Source: Clostridia bacterium
GTDB lineage: Bacteria; Bacillota; Clostridia; Oscillospirales; Acutalibacteraceae
Direction of reading: 5' to 3'
DNA length: 64,000 bases
Assembly (NCBI GenBank): GCA_017522225.1
Contig: JAFWZR010000012.1
Location: 1 to 64,000, forward strand
Part shown: positions 25,709 through 34,791 of the stretch, one piece after another
Position numbering within the stretch: the first letter of the stretch is position 1
Layout: each line of letters starts with the position of its first letter
Program-made: the position numbers and the translations under genes
Notes under the pieces: generated by a model
Told to the model about the DNA's origin: nothing
The model's input: only the letters and a program-made list of their open reading frames with translations
The model's database searches: none

Positions 25709-27277
25709 ATGAAGAAAACAGCAAAGACAATTGTCAGCATTTTACTGACAGTTGCAATGATTTTTTCGGTATGCATTCCTGCATTCGCTTCAGAACCGAA
25801 AACAGCATTTATTGTTGTGAGCGGTATGAATACCTTCCCGTTGAAATACAGCAACGGTGAACAGGCTTTCCCGCCGTCATCAGACAGTATAACAAAAATG
25901 GTATTTGAAGTGCTTCCTCCCGTTCTCTCTTTCCTTGTGACAAGCGACTACGATGCACTCGCTGACGGAATATTCCCTCCGCTTTCAGATGTTTTCGGTC
26001 CGCTTGCTTTTGACGAAAACGGCGACTCAATCAAAGACATTGACGGAACTCTTTTTGATTGCTCACTTGTAGGTATTGAAGAACCGTTTGTTGCAGGCGA
26101 ATCAAATGAATTTGCAACAGTCCGTGCGGGTATCGACACATTCGGCCTTGAGAATACATATTTCTTCAACTATGACTGGCGTAAGGATCCCCTTGTTCAC
26201 GCAGACAGACTTAACGCTTTTATTGAAAAAATCAAAGTTGAGGGTGACTATGACCGAATTGCTCTTGCCGCTTTCAGCATGGGCGGTACGGTTACCTGCT
26301 CCTACCTTTACAAATACGGCAGTGAGGACCTTGACACTATTATTATGTGTTCAACTGCATTCCAGGGTACATCATGTGTAGGCAGTCTTTTCTCTGCTGA
26401 TTTCAGCCTCACTCTTTCCGCACTCTGGCACCGCCTTGCACTCCTCACACGCGACAACACCTGGACAAACGTTATTGACTACCTCGATGTAGTTCTTGAG
26501 GAATCAGGCTTTAACGGCGGTCTTGAGGGCTTTGCAAACGGTATAACCGATGCACTCAAGGGAAGAATCTATAATGAGCTTCTTATCCCTATTTTCGGCC
26601 ATATGCCGGGTCTCTGGGCCCTTGTTCCCGATGTGAATTACATCGATGCAAAGGCTTGTATGCTCAATGGTACAGAAAGTGAAAAGCTTGTCAAAAGAAT
26701 TGATGAGTACCACTACAATGTTCAGTGCAACGCAGAAAACCTTCTTAAGTCCGCAATGAAGGATACAAACATCTATATACTCGCACAGTATAACTGGCCG
26801 TCACTTCCGATAAGTGAATCCGTTTCCGTACGCAACACAGATAACCTCATCGATGCTGAATATGCAAGCGGCGGTGCAACCTGTGCAGAGCTTGGTGAAA
26901 CACTCGGTGAAGATTATGTGCAGAAGATTCCGTCAGAGCATAATCACATTTCACTTGACAACCAGATTGACGCTTCAACCTGTATGTTCCCCGACCAGAC
27001 ATGGTTCTTCCGTGATATGGGTCACGTTGATTATCCGTACGGTGAGAGCACAGATTTCATTATGTGGCTTGCAACCAGCGAAAAGCAGCTTACTGTTTAC
27101 GATAATGAGCAGTACCCGCAGTTTATGACTTACGATTACGATAATGCGAAGCTCTTGCCGCTTACTCAGGAAGCAATTGCCCCGACAACAGCAGACACAA
27201 TTTTTGACGTACTTGAAAAGATTACCGTATTCATCTTTAAGGTAATTAACGACCTTATGGCAAATGTAATTAAATAA
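25709..27277 (+). CDS. Secreted LCAT-like alpha/beta-hydrolase (lipase/acyltransferase)
   Basis: 522 residues. Signal peptide MKKTAKTIVSILLTV to AFA. The NYDWRKDP motif (about residues 155-162) is a hallmark of the lecithin:cholesterol acyltransferase family. The nucleophile elbow is AFSMGG at about residue 190, so the usual first glycine of GxSxG is alanine, as in Bacillus LipA-type lipases. A late His in MGHVDYP (about 437) may complete the triad. Likely acts on lipids or esters outside the cell. AAGGAG precedes the ATG. Single-gene unit. Confidence 0.82.
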   Translation: MKKTAKTIVSILLTVAMIFSVCIPAFASEPKTAFIVVSGMNTFPLKYSNGEQAFPPSSDSITKMVFEVLPPVLSFLVTSDYDALADGIFPPLSDVFGPLAFDENGDSIKDIDGTLFDCSLVGIEEPFVAGESNEFATVRAGIDTFGLENTYFFNYDWRKDPLVHADRLNAFIEKIKVEGDYDRIALAAFSMGGTVTCSYLYKYGSEDLDTIIMCSTAFQGTSCVGSLFSADFSLTLSALWHRLALLTRDNTWTNVIDYLDVVLEESGFNGGLEGFANGITDALKGRIYNELLIPIFGHMPGLWALVPDVNYIDAKACMLNGTESEKLVKRIDEYHYNVQCNAENLLKSAMKDTNIYILAQYNWPSLPISESVSVRNTDNLIDAEYASGGATCAELGETLGEDYVQKIPSEHNHISLDNQIDASTCMFPDQTWFFRDMGHVDYPYGESTDFIMWLATSEKQLTVYDNEQYPQFMTYDYDNAKLLPLTQEAIAPTTADTIFDVLEKITVFIFKVINDLMANVIK

Positions 27278-27287
27278 TGAAGTAGAA

Positions 27288-27318
27288 AAGTCTTGCAGGA
27301 AAACTGCAAGACTTTTTT
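27288..27318 (+). terminator. Terminator of LCAT-like gene
   Basis: 11-bp perfect stem AAGTCTTGCAG / CTGCAAGACTT, 5-nt loop, then TTTT. Confidence 0.9.
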
Positions 27319-27352
27319 ATTATCGGCAACAACAAATATAGAAAGAAAAAAA

Positions 27353-27374
27353 CAACCACTCTATTGAGTGGTTG
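27353..27374 (-). terminator. Terminator of the 5S rRNA gene
   Basis: 8-bp stem CAACCACT / AGTGGTTG, 6-nt loop, then TTTTTTT on the minus strand, about 10 bp after the mature 5S end. Confidence 0.9.
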
Positions 27375-27384
27375 CTTTGATTAT

Positions 27385-27500
27385 GTCGGCATCGCCTTAT
27401 CTTCCCGGGCGGCTGCCCGCCAAGTATTTTCAGCACAGAAGAGCTTAACTACCGTGTTCGGTATGGGAACGGGTGGACCCTCTTCGCCATAAACACCGAC
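27385..27500 (-). rRNA. rrf: 5S ribosomal RNA, solitary
   Basis: About 116 nt on the minus strand. The ends pair (GTCGG at the 5' end with CCGAC at the 3' end). Conserved internal 5S blocks are visible, such as GGGTCCACCCGTTCCCATAC, CCGAACACGGTAGTTAAGC and the GGCGGGCAGCCGCCCGGG arm. There is no 23S or 16S gene beside it: the upstream neighbour is a flavin reductase and the downstream neighbour a convergent lipase. It has its own perfect promoter and terminator, so it is an independent unit. End positions are accurate to a few bases. Confidence 0.95.
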
Positions 27501-27534
27501 TGTTGAGAGCTCATTTACTCTCGAACGCTTAGCT

Positions 27535-27563
27535 ATTATACAACGGGTTTATGACTTTGTCAA
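27535..27563 (-). promoter_or_regulatory. Consensus promoter of the 5S rRNA gene
   Basis: TTGACA (27563-27558) and TATAAT (27540-27535) with exactly 17 bp between, both full consensus. A/T-tract DNA lies just upstream like an UP element. A small GAGAG / CTCTC inverted repeat lies between promoter and mature 5S (27505-27522). Confidence 0.9.
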
Positions 27564-27586
27564 CACTTTTTTGAAAAAAATTCAAA

Positions 27587-28081
27587 TTATTTTTCAAATA
27601 CTTTTTCTATCTCACCAATGTAGATAAAATGGTAGTCTCCTGAGCCGTAGTTTGTTTCGATTGAAGGATCTATAAAGCCTGTATTATCCATTTTCTGTAC
27701 TGCAATTTTGCGGCACTTTATAACAAGCTTTGCTTCTGACGGATATACGGCTTCACCGTCATACTCTGCATTGAGTCCTGCAAGAGCAGTTTTGTCGCAG
27801 TCTCTGCCCGATTTGCTGCCGCATATTTTAAGAGCATCCTTATATTCATTGTCAAAAAAGCTGACAGTAAAGTAATCGCTTTTATCCATAAACTCTCTGG
27901 TATATCTCTGAGGACGGATAAATGCGAAAACAACATCCTTGCCCCAGAGCTCACCTACACCGCCCCAGCTGATTGTCATTGTGTTCCACTTATCACCGTC
28001 TGCGGCAGAAACAAGTGCCCAATCGTCGGCAATCATCTTAACAAGGTTATCTTTAACCTCTCTTATATTCATCTCTTTCAT
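27587..28081 (-). CDS. Flavin reductase-like FMN-binding protein
   Basis: 164 residues. The pattern NTMTISWGGVGELWGKDVVFAFIRPQRYTREFM is typical of the flavin reductase/split-barrel family that binds FMN and passes electrons from NAD(P)H. GAGGTGAT lies 7 nt before the ATG. It is 19 nt downstream of znuB in the zinc operon, an unusual member for that operon; whether the link is functional is unknown. Confidence 0.85.
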   Translation of the reverse strand: MKEMNIREVKDNLVKMIADDWALVSAADGDKWNTMTISWGGVGELWGKDVVFAFIRPQRYTREFMDKSDYFTVSFFDNEYKDALKICGSKSGRDCDKTALAGLNAEYDGEAVYPSEAKLVIKCRKIAVQKMDNTGFIDPSIETNYGSGDYHFIYIGEIEKVFEK

Positions 28082-28100
28082 ACTATCACCTCAAAATATT

Positions 28101-28925
28101 TTATGAAACTCTTCTCTTAATCATTCCGACAACAGAGAAGCTAAGAAACGCAGCTGCATTGACTGCCACAACACTTGCACCCGCAGGCATTGAGTATGCA
28201 AACGAAACAAACAGACCGACAAAAAAGCACACTACAGATACGATTGCGGACGTTACAACTACATTTCTGAACGACCTGCAGACACGCATTGAAGTAAGTG
28301 CAGGGAAAATGACAAGGCTTGAAATAAGCATCGCTCCCATTATACGCATACCGATAACAATCGTTATTGCCGTTAAAAGAGAAATGAGTGTGTTGTAGGT
28401 TTTGGTTTTGGTTCCTGTTGCACGCGCAAAGCTTTCGTCAAATGTAACCGCGAAGATTTTGTTGTAAAAAACAACATAAAGCACAAGCACCGCAGCCGAA
28501 AGTATTATGCTGACTAAAACATCCGTATCACTCATCGCAAGTATACTGCCGAACATATATCCGTTTACATCGGAGTTAATGCCTGTTGTCATTGATGTTA
28601 CGATTACACCGACAGCTAGTGCCGTGCTTGAAATAAGAGCTATTGCGGCATCGCCCTTGATCTTGCTGTTTTCGCTTATCTGCAAAAGCAGAAATGCGGC
28701 AATAACAACAATGGGAACAGACACGCTTAGCGGTGCAACATTCATCGCAAGTGCAATACACAATGCACCGAATCCGACATGCGACAGTCCGTCTCCGATC
28801 ATTGAATAACGCTTGAGGACAAGAGTCACACCAAGCAACGCAGAGCAAAGGGCAACAAGTGCACCGACGATTATCGCACGCAGCATAAATTCATATTCAA
28901 ACATACGGAAAAAGGTATCAAGCAT
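28101..28925 (-). CDS. znuB: Zinc/manganese ABC transporter permease
   Basis: 274 residues, 7-8 membrane helices, ABC-3 family of metal permeases. Typical pieces: ALLGVTLVLKRYSMIGDGLSHVGFGA and MRIMGAMLISSLVIFPALTSM. Start ATG at 28925 with GGAGG 8 nt upstream; a GTG three codons earlier sits in that site. Overlaps znuC by 8 bp, so translation is coupled. Confidence 0.93.
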   Translation of the reverse strand: MLDTFFRMFEYEFMLRAIIVGALVALCSALLGVTLVLKRYSMIGDGLSHVGFGALCIALAMNVAPLSVSVPIVVIAAFLLLQISENSKIKGDAAIALISSTALAVGVIVTSMTTGINSDVNGYMFGSILAMSDTDVLVSIILSAAVLVLYVVFYNKIFAVTFDESFARATGTKTKTYNTLISLLTAITIVIGMRIMGAMLISSLVIFPALTSMRVCRSFRNVVVTSAIVSVVCFFVGLFVSFAYSMPAGASVVAVNAAAFLSFSVVGMIKRRVS

Positions 28926-29622
28926 TGCCGTCACCTCCGAAAATCCGTTTTGCCGCAGGGGTTTGCATATACTCCTGCGTTGTTCCGAAGAAATCGCCGT
29001 CGTGTTCCATTGAAAGAATTCTGTTAGCGTATTCCACAGAATTTCTGATATCGTGAGTTACCATTATAACCGTAACGCCGTGGTCACGGTTAAGGTGGGA
29101 AATGAGCTTGTACAGCTCGGCCGTTACAAAAGGATCAAGCCCCGTGGTAGGCTCGTCAAGAAGCAGAAGCTTTTGGGTTGCACACAACGCCCGCGCCATA
29201 AGCACTCGTTGCTGCTGACCGCCCGAAAGCTCGTTGAACGGCTTGTTTTTTATATCGTCAATACCCATAAGCACGATATTCTGCCGTGCAGTTCTTTTAT
29301 CTTCTGCGGTGTAGAAAAGACGGAAGCCTTTTGTCTGTCTGCCGCTGAGAACAACCTCGCGCACACTTGCAGGGAAATCCTTCTGCACGTCCGTTCTCTG
29401 CGGAAGATAACCGATCTCACGCTTTGTTATACCCGAGAAGGTTATCGTTCCTGAATTGAGCTTCTGAAGGCCGAGAATGCCCTTAAGAAGTGTACTTTTT
29501 CCTGTGCCGTTCTCACCGACGATGCACAGAAAATCGCCTTCTTCAACATTGAAGGTGACACCATTGACTGCTCTTGTTGAGTCATAATTCATATAAACTT
29601 TTTCGCACGAAATCATACTCAT
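28918..29622 (-). CDS. znuC: Zinc/manganese ABC transporter ATPase
   Basis: 234 residues. Walker A GENGTGKST, signature LSGGQQQRVLMARAL, Walker B LLLDEPTTGLD and switch histidine in VTHD. Powers metal uptake with ZnuB. The ATG overlaps the znuA stop (TGATG). Confidence 0.95.
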   Translation of the reverse strand: MSMISCEKVYMNYDSTRAVNGVTFNVEEGDFLCIVGENGTGKSTLLKGILGLQKLNSGTITFSGITKREIGYLPQRTDVQKDFPASVREVVLSGRQTKGFRLFYTAEDKRTARQNIVLMGIDDIKNKPFNELSGGQQQRVLMARALCATQKLLLLDEPTTGLDPFVTAELYKLISHLNRDHGVTVIMVTHDIRNSVEYANRILSMEHDGDFFGTTQEYMQTPAAKRIFGGDGNA

Positions 29623-30557
29623 CAGTTCAGTGCCTCCTTTAAGTTTTTATAGTTTTGCTTCATAAGTGAAAGATAGGTTTCCCCTCTTTCCATTTCATCT
29701 GCCGACACATTGTGGCAGGAATGAAGAAGCAACATCCTTGCACCTGTTTCAAGAGAAACCGCACGTGAAATTTTAGGCTCAGTAAGCTCCTCATAAAAAA
29801 TTACGGGAATTGAATCCTCGTGAATTTTGTCTATTATTTTAGCCATAACCGCCGCACCCGGCTCTGTGTTATCCACACAGGAATCAAACGCTGCCGTAAA
29901 TTCAAGTCCGAATTCCGACGCGAAGTTTTTTAATGCAAAACGCGATCCCGATACAATTTCCCTACGCTCTGACAAGTCAACAAGCGAATGAAAATCATTC
30001 TTAAGATTCAATATTTCCTCTTTGTATTCTGCTGCGTTCTTACTGTAGACAGAAGCATTTGCGCTGTCTTTTTCGCATAGCTTCTCTCCAATAAATTCAA
30101 CCATCTGTGCAGCGTAGGAAAGGTTTGTCCAGATGTGTTCGTCAATCTGACACTCCTGCGTATGCTCACCGTGGTGTGAATGGTCGTGAGAATGGATATC
30201 TATGCCGATACCCTCAGCAATACCTACAGCGTCAACCTGCGTGTTTTTAACAGAAGACAGTATCCGTGTAACCCAGGTTTCTGTATTTTCGCTGACATAA
30301 AAGAAAACGTCAGCATTTTCAAGCTTTATAATATCCGACGGTGTCGGCTCGTACGAGTGGCTTTCGACTCCCGGAGGTAAAAGCATAATCACATTTGCCT
30401 TGTCACCGACAATCTGCCGTACAAAATCATACGGTGCAAATATCGTTGTTACCACAGTCAGTCTGCCGTCATCCTCGGGCTGACGCGCACCGCACCCTGC
30501 AAAGCTCAGACATAAAAGTACCGTCACAAGACAAACAGACAGTATTCGCTTAAACAT
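29622..30557 (-). CDS. znuA: Zinc-binding lipoprotein of ABC transporter
   Basis: 311 residues, lipobox LSFAGC near residue 22. Cluster A-I metal-binding fold: likely ligand histidines in GVESHSYEPTPSD (~60-72) and DEHIWTNL, plus later Asp/Glu ligands. A short His-rich loop (HSHDHSHHGEH) between them favours zinc over manganese. First base pairs overlap the zur gene by 8 bp. Confidence 0.93.
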   Translation of the reverse strand: MFKRILSVCLVTVLLCLSFAGCGARQPEDDGRLTVVTTIFAPYDFVRQIVGDKANVIMLLPPGVESHSYEPTPSDIIKLENADVFFYVSENTETWVTRILSSVKNTQVDAVGIAEGIGIDIHSHDHSHHGEHTQECQIDEHIWTNLSYAAQMVEFIGEKLCEKDSANASVYSKNAAEYKEEILNLKNDFHSLVDLSERREIVSGSRFALKNFASEFGLEFTAAFDSCVDNTEPGAAVMAKIIDKIHEDSIPVIFYEELTEPKISRAVSLETGARMLLLHSCHNVSADEMERGETYLSLMKQNYKNLKEALN

Positions 30558-30966
30558 TTTCTGCCTCCCTGCAATTTTTACAGATGCCGTAAAGGACTGT
30601 TTTTTCGGGTCTTATTTCAAAGCCGTGATGACCTGAAATGTGTGAGGATACCTCATCGAGATATTCACACTGAACGTGCAGAAGCTCACCGCAACTTGAA
30701 CATTTAAGGTGGTAGTGTGAATGGCAGGAATGCGACTTACCTATATATTCGAAGCAAGCACTAGTCCCCTCTTCGATAACATACTTGCGCACCTCACCAG
30801 CTCGGATGAGCTTATCAAGATGGCGGTAAACGGTTGCCTTCCCGACCTTTTTGCCTTCTTTTTCAGAAAGCTTTATGATATCGTCAGCTGTAAAATGCTT
30901 GCCTGCCTCGGACTTTAAAATATTCAAAATCAGTTCGCCCTGCTTTGTGTTATATGAATTTTCCAT
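30550..30966 (-). CDS. zur: Fur-family regulator, probably Zur
   Basis: 138 residues: winged-helix DNA-binding domain (residues 1-80, motif GKATVYRHLDKL) and dimer/metal domain with CSSC and CKNC pairs that hold structural zinc. Position at the head of znuACB points to Zur rather than Fur or PerR. AGAGGTG precedes the ATG. The inverted repeat in its own promoter suggests it represses the operon, including itself. Confidence 0.9.
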   Translation of the reverse strand: MENSYNTKQGELILNILKSEAGKHFTADDIIKLSEKEGKKVGKATVYRHLDKLIRAGEVRKYVIEEGTSACFEYIGKSHSCHSHYHLKCSSCGELLHVQCEYLDEVSSHISGHHGFEIRPEKTVLYGICKNCREAENV

Positions 30967-30996
30967 ATCTGCACCTCTGAATACAATATGTATATG

Positions 30997-31025
30997 AATA
31001 TGAAACTGAAACTCAATTTCATATT
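30997..31025 (-). promoter_or_regulatory. Probable Zur operator
   Basis: 9-bp perfect arms AATATGAAA / TTTCATATT separated by 11 bp, overlapping the -10 box (31023-31028) and the start of transcription of the zur operon. It differs from the Bacillus Zur box, so assignment is by position. Confidence 0.6.
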
Positions 31026-31051
31026 TTACTGTTTTTTTTTATATTTGTCAA
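31023..31051 (-). promoter_or_regulatory. Promoter of zur-znuACB operon
   Basis: TTGACA (31051-31046) and TAAAAT (31028-31023), 17 bp spacing on the minus strand. Confidence 0.8.
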
Positions 31052-31067
31052 CCGAAAAATGTCGATT

Positions 31068-31096
31068 TTGACAACTGTAGCAAAATAATGTATACT
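31068..31096 (+). promoter_or_regulatory. Promoter of lipoprotein-GT operon
   Basis: TTGACA (31068-31073) and TATACT (31091-31096), 17 bp apart; divergent from the zur promoter. Confidence 0.78.
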
Positions 31097-31112
31097 GTAA
31101 AACGGTGATTAT

Positions 31113-31511
31113 ATGAAGCGGATTTTATCGGTTTTGCTTTTAATTCTTGCTATTATCGGACTTTGCTCGTGCGGGAATAAAAAAAGCACCGTTATTCTTG
31201 ATAACAGTGAAAAAAGCTATTTTGTTGATTTCTACACAGAGGGCGACAGCGTTTATATCGAATGTGTGCTGAACATTTACAGTGGATCTGACACTGAAGC
31301 TACAATCGGTGCAGTTGATACTGACAATGTAAAAAGCGGTCTTCTTAAATCCCCTGCCCTTACAGGAATCGACAAAAGCGATATGGATGAAACCTTCAGC
31401 CTTTTAGCCGGCGAAAACGAGGTAACCGTTCTGTTTAAGGGTGAATATGCCGGCATTTTCAACATTGACAAAAGGGAGATACCAAGATTTATTGATATCA
31501 CCGCAAAATAG
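31113..31511 (+). CDS. Small lipoprotein, function unknown
   Basis: 132 residues. Lipobox IIGLCSC near residue 20, then a beta-rich domain (FVDFYTEGDSVYIECVLNIY, later NEVTVLFKGEYAG). No family recognised. Short leader after its promoter; GGTGAT precedes the ATG. Eleven bases upstream of a glycosyltransferase gene, so the two are probably one operon. Confidence 0.75.
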   Translation: MKRILSVLLLILAIIGLCSCGNKKSTVILDNSEKSYFVDFYTEGDSVYIECVLNIYSGSDTEATIGAVDTDNVKSGLLKSPALTGIDKSDMDETFSLLAGENEVTVLFKGEYAGIFNIDKREIPRFIDITAK

Positions 31512-31522
31512 GAGGTGCTCAG

Positions 31523-32434
31523 ATGAAATCGTTTTTGCTGAAAATTTATAATAGGCTTTACTATGTTCCGAAGCATATCAGTTACTTCTTTTTCAGTATA
31601 ATCAACTTTATCGTCCAAAAAACGAAGAAGCCTCCGAAAGTTATGAGCATTGATGAAACTATGGATTACATCATCAACAACCGTGTTTCCATCGCACGAT
31701 TCGGTGACGGTGAGATTAAGCTTGCTGCCAACAAGGATATTTCTTTTCAGAAATCATCACCTGAGCTTGCAAGCCGTATGCAAGAGGTGCTCGGTGCTGA
31801 CGGCAAGGGTTTTCTGCCCTGTATTCCGAGCTTTTTTGATTATGATTCTGAGATCACCGAGGAAGTAAATGAGCATTGGAAAACACATATGAACCGTTAC
31901 AGATATGTGTGGTATAAATACACAAAGCCTGATATCTTATACGGCAACTCATTTATTTCAAGATTTTATGTTGAGATAAACGATAAATCATCAGCGGCAA
32001 AAAGATTTGAAAAATTAAGACAAATCTGGGACGGTCGTAACATTGTTATTGTTGAGGGTGAGCAAAGCAGACTCGGTATCGGAAATGATTTGTTTGACAA
32101 CGCCAAATCAATTAAACGCATACTATGTCCCGTGCGTAACGCCTATGAAAAATACAACGAGATTTTTGAAGCATCAAAAAAACACGGCAACAGAGATGTG
32201 ATGTTCATTCTTGCCGTCGGTCCTACAGCTACCGTACTTGCCTACGATCTTTTTAAATGCGGCTTTCAGGCGATAGATATCGGACATGCTGATATCGAAT
32301 ATGAGTGGTTTCTGGCAGGAGCCACAACCAAGCAGCCTGTTAAAAACAAATTTGTAAACGAGGCGGGAGAAGGCAACAGAGTTGCAGATATTACCGATCA
32401 AAAATATCTTTCAGAAATAATTGAACACATATAA
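31523..32434 (+). CDS. GT-D fold (DUF1792) glycosyltransferase
   Basis: 303 residues. The RFGDGEIKLAANKDI motif near residue 50 and the later NIVIVEGEQSRLGIGNDLFDNAKSIKRILCPVRNAY and DVMFILAVGPTATVLAYDL segments are characteristic of the DUF1792/GT-D family, known from streptococcal adhesin glycosylation. An extra basic N-terminal segment of ~45 residues precedes the domain. GGAGGTG lies before the ATG. No adhesin or secretion genes are adjacent, so the acceptor is unknown. Confidence 0.85.
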   Translation: MKSFLLKIYNRLYYVPKHISYFFFSIINFIVQKTKKPPKVMSIDETMDYIINNRVSIARFGDGEIKLAANKDISFQKSSPELASRMQEVLGADGKGFLPCIPSFFDYDSEITEEVNEHWKTHMNRYRYVWYKYTKPDILYGNSFISRFYVEINDKSSAAKRFEKLRQIWDGRNIVIVEGEQSRLGIGNDLFDNAKSIKRILCPVRNAYEKYNEIFEASKKHGNRDVMFILAVGPTATVLAYDLFKCGFQAIDIGHADIEYEWFLAGATTKQPVKNKFVNEAGEGNRVADITDQKYLSEIIEHI

Positions 32435-32466
32435 AAAGACAGCCATTCGGTCGAATGGCTGTCTTT
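32435..32466. terminator. Bidirectional terminator between GT-D and clpE-like genes
   Basis: 14-bp perfect stem (AAAGACAGCCATTC / GAATGGCTGTCTTT) with GGTC loop; A/T tracts on both sides. Confidence 0.9.
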
Positions 32467-32470
32467 GATT

Positions 32471-34756
32471 TTATTTAAGCACGATTTCATCGTTTTCGAC
32501 ATCTACCGTTATTGAGGTTACGGGAGTGTCGATGCTGTCGATAATCTTTGTTGCGATCTTATCCTCTACCCTGCGACGGATTTCGTTACGCAGATCACGG
32601 GCACCTCGTGAACCGCCTACTGACTTTGCAGCAAGGAAGCTGACTGCTTCATCTGTATATGAGAAGCTGATTGCCTTATCCTGCATCGGGCCCTTGAATT
32701 CGTCAAGCATAAGAACTGCAATTTTCTTGAATGCTTCCTCATCAAGGTCATTGAATACCACTATCTCGTCAACTCTGCCGATAAATTCGGGACGAAGGAA
32801 TTCCTTAAGAGCCTTCATCGCACGGTCTTTACTTGCATCGCCCTTGGTCTTTGCAAAGCCGAGTGCACCCTCACCGCGGCTGCTGCCGGCATTTGAAGTC
32901 ATAACAATGACTGTGTTCTCAAAGCTGACTGTTCTGCCCTGAGCATCGTTGATTTTGCCTTCATCAAGAATTTGAAGAAGGATGTTCATAACATCGGGAT
33001 GAGCCTTTTCAATCTCATCAAAAAGAAGCACGGAATACGGCTTGCGGCGTACTTTTTCGGTAAGCTGTCCTGCCTCGTCATAACCGACATAACCCGGAGG
33101 CGAGCCGATAATTCGGGACACAGAGTGCTTTTCCATAAACTCTGACATATCAAGACGGATAAGTGTTTCGGGTGTATCGAAAAGCTCGTTTGCAAGCTGT
33201 TTTACAAGCTCGGTTTTACCGACACCTGTCGGACCGACAAAGATAAATGATGACGGTCTGCGGCGGGGGCTTATCTGGATTCTGCCGCGGCGGATTGCCA
33301 TTGATACAACATCAACAGCCTCATCCTGACCGATGATTTTTGCCTTGAGCTTTTTGTCAAGGTCGGCAAGTCTGCGAAGATCACTTTCTACAATCTTCTG
33401 TGCAGGAATGCCCGTCCAGAGCTGAATAACTCTTGCAAGATCTTCCTCTGTAACGGGAGAATTTTCAACAAGAGGAATGAGCTGATTGATGCGTGTTTCA
33501 CACTGAATAAGCTCCGCCTTTACCTTTGCGATAGCCTCATAATCGGGATTCTCTGTCTCTTCCATAAGAGCCTGCTCACGGATGATGAGGTCAGCTTTCT
33601 GATTGAGCTTATTCTCATATTCACTGATATTCTTATTGCGAAGATTTGCACAGGTGCAAGCCTCATCAAGAAGGTCAATTGCCTTGTCCGGCAAAAATCT
33701 GTCGTTGATAAAACGCTCAGAAAGGGTTACCGCTGTATGCACAAGGTGGTCGCTGATCTGCACCTTATGGTAGTCCTCGTAATAGTTCTTGATGCCTACA
33801 AGCATATTGTAAGTGTCTTCGATAGACGGCTCCTCGACCTTTACGGGCTGAAGTCTTCTTTCAAGTGCAGCATCCTTTTCGATGTACTTTCTGTACTCAG
33901 TAAAGGTGGTTGCACCTATAATCTGCACCTCGCCTCTTGAAAGGGCAGGCTTTAAGATGTTGGCAGCATTCATAGCGCCCTCGGAATCTCCGCCCGTACC
34001 AACAAGATTGTGTACCTCGTCGATAAAGAGGATAATGTTACCTTCACTCTTTACCTCTTCAACAAGACCCTTTACTCTTCCCTCAAACTGACCGCGGAAC
34101 TGTGTTCCTGCAACAAGAGAGGTAAGATCAAGAAGATGAATTTCCTTGTTGGCAAGCTTCGCGGGAACATCACCGCTTGCAATTCGTAATGCAAGGCCTT
34201 CTGCAATTGCGGTTTTACCTACACCCGGCTCACCGATAAGGCAGGGATTATTCTTTGAACGGCGGCAAAGAATCTGAATTGTACGGTAGATTTCATTGTC
34301 TCTGCCGATGATTCTGTCAATTTTGCCGTCACGAGCCTTGGCCGTGAGATTGGTACAGTAAAGCGGAAGGAACTTTCTTTTTTTATGGTTCTTTTCGCCT
34401 TTTTTCTTTTTGGTTTTATTTTCCTGAGGGTCTTCGTCCACATCGGTGAACTGTTTGCCGTCATCCTCTTCTTTAGGCATAAAGTTCTGCATAAATGGGA
34501 AAGTCGGAACTCCGCCCGGTTCAAAGCCTTCACCGTTATCTCCCATTCCCATCATAGCGCCGAACTGCTCGCTCATTGCCTCGTAGTCATCCTCGGTAAT
34601 ACCCATATTTTCCATCATCTGCTTAATGGGACCTGTTGACTCCATCGCACATTTAAGGCACAAGCCCTCCTGCTTTGAGCTTTTATCACCATCCATACGG
34701 GTCATAAAAATCACGGCAGGTCTTATGCCGCATTTACTGCACATAATTTGTTTCAT
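32471..34756 (-). CDS. ClpE-like AAA+ unfoldase with N-terminal zinc finger
   Basis: 761 residues. N-terminal C4 finger (MCSKC and LCLKC, ~25 residues apart) in place of a Clp-N domain, then an acidic/basic linker with a run of lysines (~110-125), AAA-1 (Walker [14 protein letters not shown]), a short coiled-coil M region (~400-450), AAA-2 ([13 protein letters not shown]) and a C-terminal D2 domain. ALGF near residue 630 may be the ClpP-binding loop. Unfolds damaged proteins for ClpP. It lacks adjacent ctsR/mcsAB genes. GGAG lies 6 nt before the ATG. Confidence 0.9.
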   Translation of the reverse strand: MKQIMCSKCGIRPAVIFMTRMDGDKSSKQEGLCLKCAMESTGPIKQMMENMGITEDDYEAMSEQFGAMMGMGDNGEGFEPGGVPTFPFMQNFMPKEEDDGKQFTDVDEDPQENKTKKKKGEKNHKKRKFLPLYCTNLTAKARDGKIDRIIGRDNEIYRTIQILCRRSKNNPCLIGEPGVGKTAIAEGLALRIASGDVPAKLANKEIHLLDLTSLVAGTQFRGQFEGRVKGLVEEVKSEGNIILFIDEVHNLVGTGGDSEGAMNAANILKPALSRGEVQIIGATTFTEYRKYIEKDAALERRLQPVKVEEPSIEDTYNMLVGIKNYYEDYHKVQISDHLVHTAVTLSERFINDRFLPDKAIDLLDEACTCANLRNKNISEYENKLNQKADLIIREQALMEETENPDYEAIAKVKAELIQCETRINQLIPLVENSPVTEEDLARVIQLWTGIPAQKIVESDLRRLADLDKKLKAKIIGQDEAVDVVSMAIRRGRIQISPRRRPSSFIFVGPTGVGKTELVKQLANELFDTPETLIRLDMSEFMEKHSVSRIIGSPPGYVGYDEAGQLTEKVRRKPYSVLLFDEIEKAHPDVMNILLQILDEGKINDAQGRTVSFENTVIVMTSNAGSSRGEGALGFAKTKGDASKDRAMKALKEFLRPEFIGRVDEIVVFNDLDEEAFKKIAVLMLDEFKGPMQDKAISFSYTDEAVSFLAAKSVGGSRGARDLRNEIRRRVEDKIATKIIDSIDTPVTSITVDVENDEIVLK

Positions 34757-34791
34757 ATATTTCTCCTAAACTTTTGCTGACTTTTTGCTTT

